Assembly: GCA_937127195.1 (NCBI GenBank)
Contig: CAKZLT010000486.1
Location: 1 to 12,481 of the forward strand
Length of the DNA: 12,481 bases
Direction of reading: 5' to 3'
DNA from: an uncultured Saprospiraceae bacterium
Lineage (GTDB): Bacteria > Bacteroidota > Bacteroidia > Chitinophagales > Saprospiraceae
Below are positions 1-6,210 of this stretch, piece after piece. The number at the start of each line of letters is the position of its first letter. Positions within the stretch are counted from its first letter, which is position 1. Position numbers and translations under genes: made by a program. The notes beneath the pieces were generated by a model. It was not told where the DNA came from. It did no database searches and saw only the letters and a list, made by a program, of their open reading frames with translations.

Positions 1-115
1 GGACTGCGTTTTTTGCCTTGTCTAAATAAAAAACAACGTCGTTCTTTGTGGTAGCTTATTTATTGCCTAATCCCTTAAAATCTTATCGGTCAGTTTTATT
101 TTTATAAAAATAAAG

Positions 116-134
116 ATTCACGAAATAAGTGAAT
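116..134 (-). terminator. Possible weak terminator downstream of aspartate kinase
   Basis: A 6-bp stem (ATTCAC/GTGAAT, 116-121 and 129-134) with a 7-nt loop lies about 20 nt past the aspartate kinase stop codon. Read on the minus strand it is followed by a T-rich run, and by a 20-bp AT-only perfect palindrome at 95-114. Position and order fit an intrinsic terminator, but the stem is short and AT-rich, so this is only tentative. Confidence 0.3.
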
Positions 135-152
135 TCTCAACTCTCAACTAAA

Positions 153-1430
153 TTAAATTCTCTCCATCAACGGAGTATCACGAACCACTAATTGAATAGT
201 TCTTGGAATTCTTTCTTCCAAAAGCACCATTTTATTACGCTTCATTTCCTGCAAAGTAGCTGGTTTATAATGGCGTATTGTGATAAGTTCCAGATTATCA
301 TCCTTGATAACCTTATATTCTTTTTCTAACTCAACCAATAATTTATCAACTCGCTCAGGGATATTATTCACACAAATAGAAAAACTAATCGCAGAATTTT
401 GCATCAAATTAACCTTAATACGGTGCGCTTTGAACAAATGAAAAAGTTCACTCAAATTTTCCTCTTCTACAAAAGAGAAATCTCTACGAGAAACATGAAT
501 CAAAACTTGGTCTTTTTCCACTACAATCATTGGCGGATAACGTTGCTCCATGATAGCCGAAATCATTGTACCTTCTCCTTTCGGGTCTATAAATGATTTT
601 ACAAAAAGCGGAATACTCTTATTTTGAATAGGTTTAATCGTCTTCGGGTGAATGACTTTTGCACCATAATACGTCATTTCAATTGCTTCGCGATACGAAA
701 GACGGTCAAGTTTTGTAACGTTTTTGAATAAGCGCGGATCTGCTGTCAAAATCCCTGGTACATCTTTCCAAACAGACATACTCTCTGCGTCTAGGCAGTA
801 AGAAAAAATTGCTGCTGTGTAATCAGAACCTTCACGACCAAGCGTTGTAGTGAAATTTTCGGATGTTCCACCAACGAAGCCTTGTGTCATTACAAAGCCC
901 TTTTCCAATAACTTAGGTACTTTTGCCACCGCGTTTTTAGTCGTTGCAGCCCAATCGACTTGCGCTTCACGGTATCTATTATCTGTCAAAATGACATCGC
1001 GCGCATCTAACCAAGTTGTTGGTAAATTAACCTTATTCAAATAAGCAGAGACGATTTGCGTCGAAAGAAACTCACCAATTGAGACAATTTGGTCATATAA
1101 ATAATCATAAGTTTCCTGAGCTTCATCTTCAATCACCCATTCTATTTCGACCAAAGTATCATTCACGCGATCAAATATATCATCGCTTTCCTCAAAAAGT
1201 TCATTCATTACTTTATAATGAAAATCCTTTACCTCCTTCAATGCTTCGAATGGGTCAGCTTTTTTATAAAAAAAACTCTTAACTACATCCTCCAAATGAT
1301 TCGTTGTTTTGCCCATTGCAGACACAACAATCACCAATTTTTCATCCTTATATTCTTTCAGAATACTTGCTACGTTCTTAATGGCATCTGCATTTTTGAC
1401 AGACGCACCACCAAATTTGAATACTTTCAT
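153..1430 (-). CDS. lysC: Aspartate kinase (monofunctional aspartokinase)
   Basis: Phosphorylates L-aspartate with ATP to give aspartyl-4-phosphate, the first step of the lysine, threonine, methionine and diaminopimelate branch; cytosolic. The 425-aa protein opens with the kinase-family nucleotide-binding motif KFGGASV (residues 5-11). It carries GREGSD (198-203), matching the family's GRGGSD substrate/ATP site, and WKDVPGILTADPR (221-233), matching the DVDGVxTADPR motif. An ACT-like regulatory region follows from about residue 305 to 385, so feedback control by an end-product amino acid is likely. No homoserine dehydrogenase domain is fused to it, and the length is slightly short for the family (about 400-460). 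The ATG at 1430 directly precedes the KFGG motif, so the start is secure. It sits alone, with no lys or dap neighbour. Which isozyme (lysC or thrA-like) it is cannot be decided here. Confidence 0.93.
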   Translation of the reverse strand: MKVFKFGGASVKNADAIKNVASILKEYKDEKLVIVVSAMGKTTNHLEDVVKSFFYKKADPFEALKEVKDFHYKVMNELFEESDDIFDRVNDTLVEIEWVIEDEAQETYDYLYDQIVSIGEFLSTQIVSAYLNKVNLPTTWLDARDVILTDNRYREAQVDWAATTKNAVAKVPKLLEKGFVMTQGFVGGTSENFTTTLGREGSDYTAAIFSYCLDAESMSVWKDVPGILTADPRLFKNVTKLDRLSYREAIEMTYYGAKVIHPKTIKPIQNKSIPLFVKSFIDPKGEGTMISAIMEQRYPPMIVVEKDQVLIHVSRRDFSFVEEENLSELFHLFKAHRIKVNLMQNSAISFSICVNNIPERVDKLLVELEKEYKVIKDDNLELITIRHYKPATLQEMKRNKMVLLEERIPRTIQLVVRDTPLMERI

Positions 1431-1456
1431 TGTCTTATGATACTTATATTATAACG

Positions 1457-1481
1457 CTATTCTTATAATAGACTTGTTTCT
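1457..1481 (-). promoter_or_regulatory. 25-bp upstream element shared with mtaB (aspartate kinase copy)
   Basis: Read on the coding strand this begins AGAAACAAGTC and ends 26 nt before the aspartate kinase ATG. The same 25-bp block with 21 identities lies exactly 26 nt before the mtaB ATG (9303-9327). Identical sequence and spacing suggest a shared promoter or leader element. It does not match the Bacteroidota TTG/TAnnTTTG promoter consensus well. The function is inferred only. Confidence 0.35.
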
Positions 1482-1677
1482 CTACCTCCTTAATCACAAT
1501 TTGTGCTCAAATGTTTTCACTTCAAAGCTTTTACAAATATATATTAAGTATCAATCCGTAAGGAATTAACCACCATAATCTCCTCAAATAGGTTGTTTTT
1601 TTCTTTTAAAAATGGCTTTATTCGTTTTTAAAAGCGTAAATTTTCGCCAATAACAATGACTTTCAAAGTTTTTTGCT

Positions 1678-1812
1678 CTATATGATTTAGGTTGGTTGAT
1701 ATTTTTAAAAAATAGGTTATATCAAACTTCAATCAAACCTTATAGGTTTTAAAAACCTATAAGGTTTAGAGTATCGATAAAAAGGTACTAATGACCAACT
1801 CAAATCATATAG
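1678..1812. repeat. Nested inverted repeat with a central 33-nt palindrome
   Basis: The outer arms at 1678-1696 and 1794-1812 are 19 bp and complementary except for two adjacent bases. The centre (1735-1767) is a perfect palindrome: 16-bp arms (AAACCTTATAGGTTTT and its complement) around one base. A further short TGATAT/ATATCA pair lies inside the left half. It is downstream of the thioesterase gene, 42 nt past its stop, so the central hairpin could terminate that transcript. The outer symmetry goes beyond what a terminator needs and suggests a small interspersed element. No second copy occurs in this window. Confidence 0.7.
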
Positions 1813-1853
1813 ACCCAGTTTTTTAAACTTGGCAAGTCTTCTATTATCAAACA

Positions 1854-2273
1854 TTAACCTAAAATCTTCTTTCTATTTTCAATCAAATCCGACAAATCCT
1901 GAGGCGGCGGACAACCGCGCATCGTCTCAGAATCCACAAAAGCTAACCGAACTTCGCCAGCATTCATGATTTTTCCTGCTTCATTATAGAGTTCCGTTTT
2001 GAAAACAATTCCTGTTGCAGAATATTCAGAGAGTATTGTCCGAACAGTAATCAAATCATCGTATTGCCCCGCTCTAACAAAACGCATATTCAATGACTTG
2101 ACGGGCAACATTACCTTATAATCATCCTCCAATGACTTATATGTCATTCCCAAATTACGCAAAAACTCAACTCGACCTATTTCATAATAATGGGCATAAT
2201 GTCCATAATATAAGTAGCCCATTTTATCGGTTTCGCCATAACTTACCCGTTTTTTTATTTCGTGTTGTAGCAT
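1854..2273 (-). CDS. Acyl-CoA thioesterase, YbgC/4-hydroxybenzoyl-CoA thioesterase family
   Basis: Probably hydrolyses acyl-CoA thioesters; cytosolic single hotdog-fold protein of 139 aa, the usual size for the family. Near the N-terminus it has YGETDKMGYLYYGHYAHYYE (residues 12-31), matching the YxDTDxxGxVYHxxYxxxxE signature. Asp16 is the expected catalytic carboxylate, and the EIGRVEFLR helix follows. The ATG at 2273 gives the standard family N-terminus. It is divergent from pyrC across a spacer occupied by a long inverted repeat, so its promoter must lie in or beside that element. There is no tol-pal or fatty-acid gene next to it to indicate substrate. The family call is firm; the physiological substrate is unknown. 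Confidence 0.88.
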   Translation of the reverse strand: MLQHEIKKRVSYGETDKMGYLYYGHYAHYYEIGRVEFLRNLGMTYKSLEDDYKVMLPVKSLNMRFVRAGQYDDLITVRTILSEYSATGIVFKTELYNEAGKIMNAGEVRLAFVDSETMRGCPPPQDLSDLIENRKKILG

Positions 2274-2306
2274 GAAATTCTTTTATTTGTAATGTAATTA
2301 TTATTT

Positions 2307-2533
2307 AGAAAAGAGATGAAGAGACCGTGCTGCGCACTAAGAGAAAAGAGATGCTTTTATGAGTAGCCTTGTGAAATTACCTAATCGGACTGCCATTAAT
2401 AACGCTAAACAGTAGAAAAAACTTATATTTTCCTGTTGGCGTTAGATAAATAGATGCATTTAACCTTATAAAGCTACTCATAAAAGCATCTCTTTTCTCT
2501 TAGTGCGCAGCACGGTCTCTCCATCTCTTTTCT
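2307..2533. repeat. 227-bp near-perfect long inverted repeat in a divergent promoter region
   Basis: The arms 2307-2374 and 2466-2533 pair over 68 positions, with mismatches only at 2319/2521 and 2368/2472 plus two G-T pairs near the inner end. Each arm contains the 12-mer AGAAAAGAGATG twice, 35 bp apart, flanking a small GTGC-TGC-GCAC hairpin (2327-2337 on the left). The roughly 90-nt middle has its own hairpin (TAACGC 2400-2405 with GCGTTA 2439-2444, and AACAG with CTGTT). One arm ends 33 nt before the thioesterase ATG and the other 18 nt before the pyrC ATG. There is no ORF inside, so it looks like a MITE-type insertion or a large cruciform. Transcripts crossing it would form a very stable hairpin. 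Confidence 0.9.
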
Positions 2534-2551
2534 CAAAAAAACTGTTCTTTA

Positions 2552-3886
2552 ATGAAAACTATATTAATAAAAAATGCTCAAATCGTCAATGAAGGTACAA
2601 TAAAAACAGGCGATGTTTTGGTCAAAGACCAACGTATTCACCAAATCGCACCTTCGATCGATGCCGAAGCAGATATTATTATTGATGCAACAGGAAAACA
2701 TCTTTTACCTGGAATCATTGATGACCAAGTACATTTTCGTGAGCCAGGTTTAACTCACAAGTCCAATTTATATACTGAACCTCGCGCGGCAGTCGCTGGC
2801 GGTGTAACTACTTTTATGGAAATGCCAAATACAAAACCTGCGGCATTGACACAAGAATTGCTACAAGATAAATACGATATTGCTGCCAAAAAATCATTGG
2901 CGAATTATTCGTTTTTTATGGGTGCGTCAAATGATAATGTAGAAGAAGTACTTAAAACTGACCCAAAGACGGTTTGTGGTGTCAAAATTTTTATGGGGTC
3001 AAGTACTGGAAATATGTTGGTTGATGACCGCACGACTCTGGATAACTTGTTCTCGAAAGTACCGATGTTAATTGCAACTCACTGCGAAGATGAAGCAACA
3101 ATTAGAGGTAATGAAGTTATTTATAAAGAAAAATACGGCGAAGATTTGCCTGTTCGTTTTCATCCAGAGATTCGTAACGAAGAAGGTTGTTACAAATCTT
3201 CAAGTATGGCAATTGAGTTAGCAAAGAAGCATAACACACGTTTGCATATTTTACACATTTCTACCAAAGACGAAATTCCTTTATTTAGAAATGATATTCC
3301 TTTGGCAGAAAAAAGAATTACGGCAGAAGTCTGTGTGCATCATTTGTATTTCAATGCTAGTCAATACGACGAACTCGGTACTCAAATCAAGTGTAATCCT
3401 GCTGTGAAAGGAGCAGAGCATCAAGAGGCATTGTTTGAAGCATTGCTTGATGACCATTTTGATATTATTGCAACTGACCATGCACCGCATACTTGGGAAG
3501 AAAAACAAAATAGCTATTTCAAAGCACCTTCTGGTGTGCCGTTGATTCAGCATACTTTGAATATGATGTTGGAGTTTTATCACAAAGAGAAAATATCTTT
3601 GGAGCGCATCGTCGAAAAAATGTGTCACGCACCAGCTATTTGTTTTGAAGTAGCCGAACGCGGTTATATTCGTGAAGGTTATTTTGCGGATTTGGTGTTA
3701 GTTGACATCAATGAAGAATGGGATGTGAGCAAAGATAATTTACATTATAAGTGTAATTGGTCGCCGTTTGAAGGACATACTTTCAAAGGAAAAATCAAAA
3801 ACACTATCGTAAGCGGTCATTTGGCATATACTAACGGAGAATTTGACGAAAGTCAGAAAGGTATGCGCGTTACTTTTGATAGATAG
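2552..3886 (+). CDS. pyrC: Dihydroorotase (class I-like, Bacteroidota type)
   Basis: Interconverts N-carbamoyl-L-aspartate and L-dihydroorotate, the third step of de novo pyrimidine synthesis; cytosolic metal-dependent amidohydrolase. The 444-aa length fits the bacterial class I group. Visible site residues are the DDQVHFREPG motif (57-66), the lysine expected to be carbamylated (K145 in GVKIFMGSS), H177 (ATHCED), H235 (LHILHIS) and D309-H310 in IATDHAPH. The first histidine of the usual HxH metal pair is Gln59. As I recall, this DDQVHFREPG form is normal for Bacteroidota dihydroorotases such as that of Porphyromonas, so it is not damage. The ATG at 2552 gives the family N-terminus (MKTILIKNAQIVNEG). 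It stands alone with no other pyr gene adjacent, and its upstream region is taken up by the long inverted repeat. Confidence 0.95.
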   Translation: MKTILIKNAQIVNEGTIKTGDVLVKDQRIHQIAPSIDAEADIIIDATGKHLLPGIIDDQVHFREPGLTHKSNLYTEPRAAVAGGVTTFMEMPNTKPAALTQELLQDKYDIAAKKSLANYSFFMGASNDNVEEVLKTDPKTVCGVKIFMGSSTGNMLVDDRTTLDNLFSKVPMLIATHCEDEATIRGNEVIYKEKYGEDLPVRFHPEIRNEEGCYKSSSMAIELAKKHNTRLHILHISTKDEIPLFRNDIPLAEKRITAEVCVHHLYFNASQYDELGTQIKCNPAVKGAEHQEALFEALLDDHFDIIATDHAPHTWEEKQNSYFKAPSGVPLIQHTLNMMLEFYHKEKISLERIVEKMCHAPAICFEVAERGYIREGYFADLVLVDINEEWDVSKDNLHYKCNWSPFEGHTFKGKIKNTIVSGHLAYTNGEFDESQKGMRVTFDR

Positions 3887-3892
3887 AGCCAA

Positions 3893-3908
3893 TTTTTTTA
3901 TAAAAAAA
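3893..3908 (+). terminator. Possible weak terminator after pyrC
   Basis: A 16-bp AT-only perfect palindrome (seven T, AT, seven A) starts 7 nt after the pyrC stop. Position fits a 3' end signal, but the stem is all A-T and its thermodynamic strength is low. Tentative. Confidence 0.3.
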
Positions 3909-3998
3909 CACATTGTCTTATATATGTAAAAAAAACTGGTACGGTTTTCGTTTTATACCAAATAATTCAACGATATAATTAATTAACAAATTAAAGTC

Positions 3999-4406
3999 AT
4001 GAAACAGTTATTACTTCTTAGCATTTTGGTTTTAGGTTTATCAACAGTAGCATCTGCTCAGTATGCTGATGTAAATGCTGCAGTAAGTGCAATTAATGCA
4101 ATTACCTCTGCTGCTCCTGCTCCTTGTACATTTGAAGTAACTGCAAATGGTCTTGCAAAAAAGTTAGATTCTGAATACACTGATGTTGTTTATGATTTTA
4201 ATATGAATGATGTTGAATTGGTACAATATGAAGCTGAATTGCGTCAACACCGTATCAAATTTGTTTGTGCTAGTGGTAACAAATGCTTTCACTGCGAAAA
4301 AAATGCTGGAGCTGGAGTATTTCACTACATCGAAATTAACAGCAAAGAAGAAGGCGAAACAATTGTAGCAGCTTTCATGTATATCAAATCTCAGGTTAGT
4401 TTCTAA
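3999..4406 (+). CDS. Small exported protein of unknown function with Cys cluster
   Basis: I do not recognise this 135-aa protein. Residues 1-20 form a clear signal peptide (Lys, Leu-rich core, then VASA before QYAD), so it is exported to the periplasm or beyond. The mature part has four cysteines: C43 alone, and C90, C96 and C99 in CASGNKCFHC. Two disulfides or a bound metal are both possible. The layout of a DFNMNDVELVQYE strand segment followed by the Cys segment and a C-terminal helix (EEGETIVAAFMYIKSQ) resembles small PH-like-fold proteins in this phylum; that is inference. The ATG at 3999 is fixed by the signal peptide. It is flanked by a strong terminator, so it is probably a monocistronic transcript. 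The sequence from 20 to 42 is rich in Ala and Asn. Confidence 0.8.
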   Translation: MKQLLLLSILVLGLSTVASAQYADVNAAVSAINAITSAAPAPCTFEVTANGLAKKLDSEYTDVVYDFNMNDVELVQYEAELRQHRIKFVCASGNKCFHCEKNAGAGVFHYIEINSKEEGETIVAAFMYIKSQVSF

Positions 4407-4431
4407 TTATATTTTTATCGTTGTTTTTTAT

Positions 4432-4469
4432 AAAAAGGATACATTCTTTATGGAATGTATCCTTTTTTT
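4432..4469 (+). terminator. Strong intrinsic terminator
   Basis: A 15-bp perfect stem (4432-4446 pairs with 4453-4467, containing GGATACATTC) with a 6-nt loop runs into seven T residues at 4463-4469. It starts 25 nt after the stop of the small exported protein, and so separates that gene from the 495-aa gene downstream. Confidence 0.92.
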
Positions 4470-4589
4470 GTCTAGATACTTAAGGCATCAATAATAAGAA
4501 AGTAAACACTAAAACATATCTTTATCAAGATTAAAACGTTATTAAATAGGAGAGTCGAAAGTAACAGAAGCATTTAAAATATAATTATA

Positions 4590-6077
4590 ATGAAAAAGCA
4601 CTTTTTAATATTTTTACTGAGTAGCATAGCCATATCATTATCTGCCCAAAAAATCAATTGGGGGCCAGAACTCCAACAAAGCAGAAAAAATAGTATAGAA
4701 ATAATTGCTGGTGAAGACGAACGTGGCATTTATGTTTACACAGAACGCGCTCAGCTCTTTGTAAGTACCGTTCCTGTGATTGAACACTATGATAAAAAAA
4801 TGATTCTGAAATATTCGACACCACTTAAACAGTTGGCAAAACGAGCGATTCAAATTGATAATTTTTGGCATTTTAATAATAAACTCTTTATCTATTATAC
4901 TCAATATAGTCGAAAGCAAAAAAAGCAAATACTTTATTATCAGGAAATTGATAAAAAAACGGGCAAGCTTTTGGATAAACCACAGGAGCTAGTTAAACTT
5001 CCTTCTTTTTATAGGAATCCTGTTCAATACAGCGCATCTTCGGATAGTTCGAAAGCCGTCATTTTTCATACGCCGATTGTAGAAGTGGGCTTATTTCAAA
5101 AAACACCTCGTGCGACCTTTCAATTGCACGTTCTCGACCAATCATTAAAAAATATATGGAACAAAGACATTAAAACACCTTATGATGCAGACCTCTTTGA
5201 TGCAGAAAAAGTTGAAGTTAGTAAAAAAGGAAATGCTTATATTTTGGCTCGTATTTATAATAAAAGTCGTCGAGAGAAACGAAATGGACAAGCCAATTAT
5301 TTTTATAAAATCATTGCTTATACCAATAATGGCGAAACACTCAAAGAGTATGATTTGGCTTTGGATGGGCTTTATATCACCGATATTACTTTTAAAGTTA
5401 ATAATAATGGCAAATTGACTTGCGCTGGTTTTTACTCCGAACGTAGTGCAACAACCGTTAAAGGTTCTTTCTTTTTTACTATAAATACAGCAACTTCCAA
5501 AATTGAAAAAAAAGGTTTTGAGCCTTTCAAAGAAGGTTTTTTAGCCCAATTGATGAGTAAAAGGCGCGCTCGAAAAGGGCGAGAATTATATCGATATTAC
5601 TTGGATGATATTATTTTGCGCTCAGATGGAGGTGCTGTATTAATTGGCGAACAATATTATTCAACGAGCAATACTTTTTATTCAGGAGTTGGAATGAACA
5701 GAGTGCCTAACACTACTTATACCTATCATTATGAGGATATTATCATTATTAACATCAATCCTGATGCGAGTATTGCTTGGGCTTCGAGCATCCCAAAAAA
5801 TCAATCTTCTTCAACGAAAGCCTTTTCTTCTTATGCGCAAGCAACTGCAAAAGGTAAGATTTACTTTATTTATAATGAAAAAATATCTAGGCGTTCTCCT
5901 GTAATTATTGCTTCGGTCAACACTCGCGGAAAGGTTGATGTCAAAGAATTATTCAAAAATAAAGATGAAGGAATTATTACGCGCCCAGAGCTTTGTCGCC
6001 AAACTTCAAAAGATGAAATGATTATGTATGGTGAACGTGGAAAACGATATAAATTTGGCAAATTAGTATTTGATTAG
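4590..6077 (+). CDS. Exported protein of an uncharacterised Bacteroidota family
   Basis: A 495-aa protein with an N-terminal signal peptide (MKKHFLIFLLSSIAISLSAQ, residues 1-20), so periplasmic or surface-bound. No enzymatic motif is visible. The rest is rich in short beta-strand patterns with recurring G-x-L/xY turns. Examples are NNNGKLTCAGFYS, RSDGGAVLIGEQYY and AKGKIYFIYNE, which would suit a beta-propeller-like fold; that is inference. From memory, the stretch RSDGGAVLIGEQYY, then TYTYHYEDIIIININPDASIAWA, then KGKIYFIYNE is characteristic of a conserved hypothetical family of this phylum without an assigned role. It lacks a lipobox and a type IX sorting domain. It has its own upstream region after the terminator at 4432-4469 (a TATCTTTA at 4517-4524 weakly resembles the phylum's -7 box). 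Its TAG stop abuts the repeat at 6077-6181. Confidence 0.82.
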   Translation: MKKHFLIFLLSSIAISLSAQKINWGPELQQSRKNSIEIIAGEDERGIYVYTERAQLFVSTVPVIEHYDKKMILKYSTPLKQLAKRAIQIDNFWHFNNKLFIYYTQYSRKQKKQILYYQEIDKKTGKLLDKPQELVKLPSFYRNPVQYSASSDSSKAVIFHTPIVEVGLFQKTPRATFQLHVLDQSLKNIWNKDIKTPYDADLFDAEKVEVSKKGNAYILARIYNKSRREKRNGQANYFYKIIAYTNNGETLKEYDLALDGLYITDITFKVNNNGKLTCAGFYSERSATTVKGSFFFTINTATSKIEKKGFEPFKEGFLAQLMSKRRARKGRELYRYYLDDIILRSDGGAVLIGEQYYSTSNTFYSGVGMNRVPNTTYTYHYEDIIIININPDASIAWASSIPKNQSSSTKAFSSYAQATAKGKIYFIYNEKISRRSPVIIASVNTRGKVDVKELFKNKDEGIITRPELCRQTSKDEMIMYGERGKRYKFGKLVFD

Positions 6078-6181
6078 GTTCTAGTTGCTGGTCACTGGTT
6101 TCTGGTTTCTGCTACCGCTATTTCGATTAACAGCGGTAGCAGTAACCAGAAACCAGTAACCAGTGACCTGCAACCAGAGCC
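6077..6181. repeat. Inverted repeat made of 7-bp CTGGTTN/NAACCAG units
   Basis: The arms 6077-6119 and 6132-6181 flank a 12-nt loop. The inner 11-bp stem is perfect (6109-6119 with 6132-6142). Outside it the right arm has five tandem heptamers (6143-6177: TAACCAG, AAACCAG, TAACCAG, TGACCTG, CAACCAG). The left arm has four complementary ones (6081-6108), so one unit has been gained or lost. The left arm begins on the last base of the TAG stop of the 495-aa gene and the right arm ends 29 nt before the protease ATG. The inner hairpin could act as an RNA 3' structure but has no T-run. It resembles heptanucleotide short tandem repeat families seen in cyanobacteria and other bacteria. Confidence 0.88.
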
Positions 6182-6210
6182 TTCATTCAAAACCAATAAG
6201 TAATAATTCT

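Larger units (their letters stand above)
1431..1853. other. 423-bp noncoding spacer
   Basis: No plausible gene is visible in either strand; all frames are interrupted often. It holds the aspartate kinase upstream region (about 1431-1530), an AT-rich hairpin with a 10-bp perfect stem (CTTTTAAAAA at 1603-1612, complement at 1625-1634), and a nested inverted repeat at 1678-1812, described separately. The part next to 1853 is the 3' flank of the thioesterase. Confidence 0.7.

Noticed and set aside
1..54. Tail of an upstream plus-strand gene at the window edge
   Set aside because: A frame is open from base 1 to a TAG at 52-54, but 17 codons with no recognisable motif are not enough to call a gene.
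2307..2533. Classical REP/REPIN doublet
   Set aside because: Two inverted halves with small GC-rich hairpins fit loosely, but the 68-bp arms are far longer than REP sequences and no RAYT transposase is nearby.
3281..3628. Minus-strand open frame inside pyrC
   Set aside because: It is antisense to a gene with complete family motifs, and its translation shows no domain or signal peptide. The same holds for the antisense frames at 4638-4928, 6778-6966 and 10363-10713.
2552..3886. pyrC as an inactive dihydroorotase-like protein because of the missing first His
   Set aside because: All other catalytic and metal residues are present, and the Gln variant is, to my knowledge, normal for this phylum.
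6077..6181. CRISPR-like array
   Set aside because: Repeats are contiguous 7-bp units without spacers and the two halves are inverted, so it is not a CRISPR array.
6163..6210. Upstream in-frame GTG start for the S8 protease
   Set aside because: It lies inside the heptamer repeat and would put 16 residues in front of a perfect signal peptide; the ATG at 6211 explains the N-terminus better.
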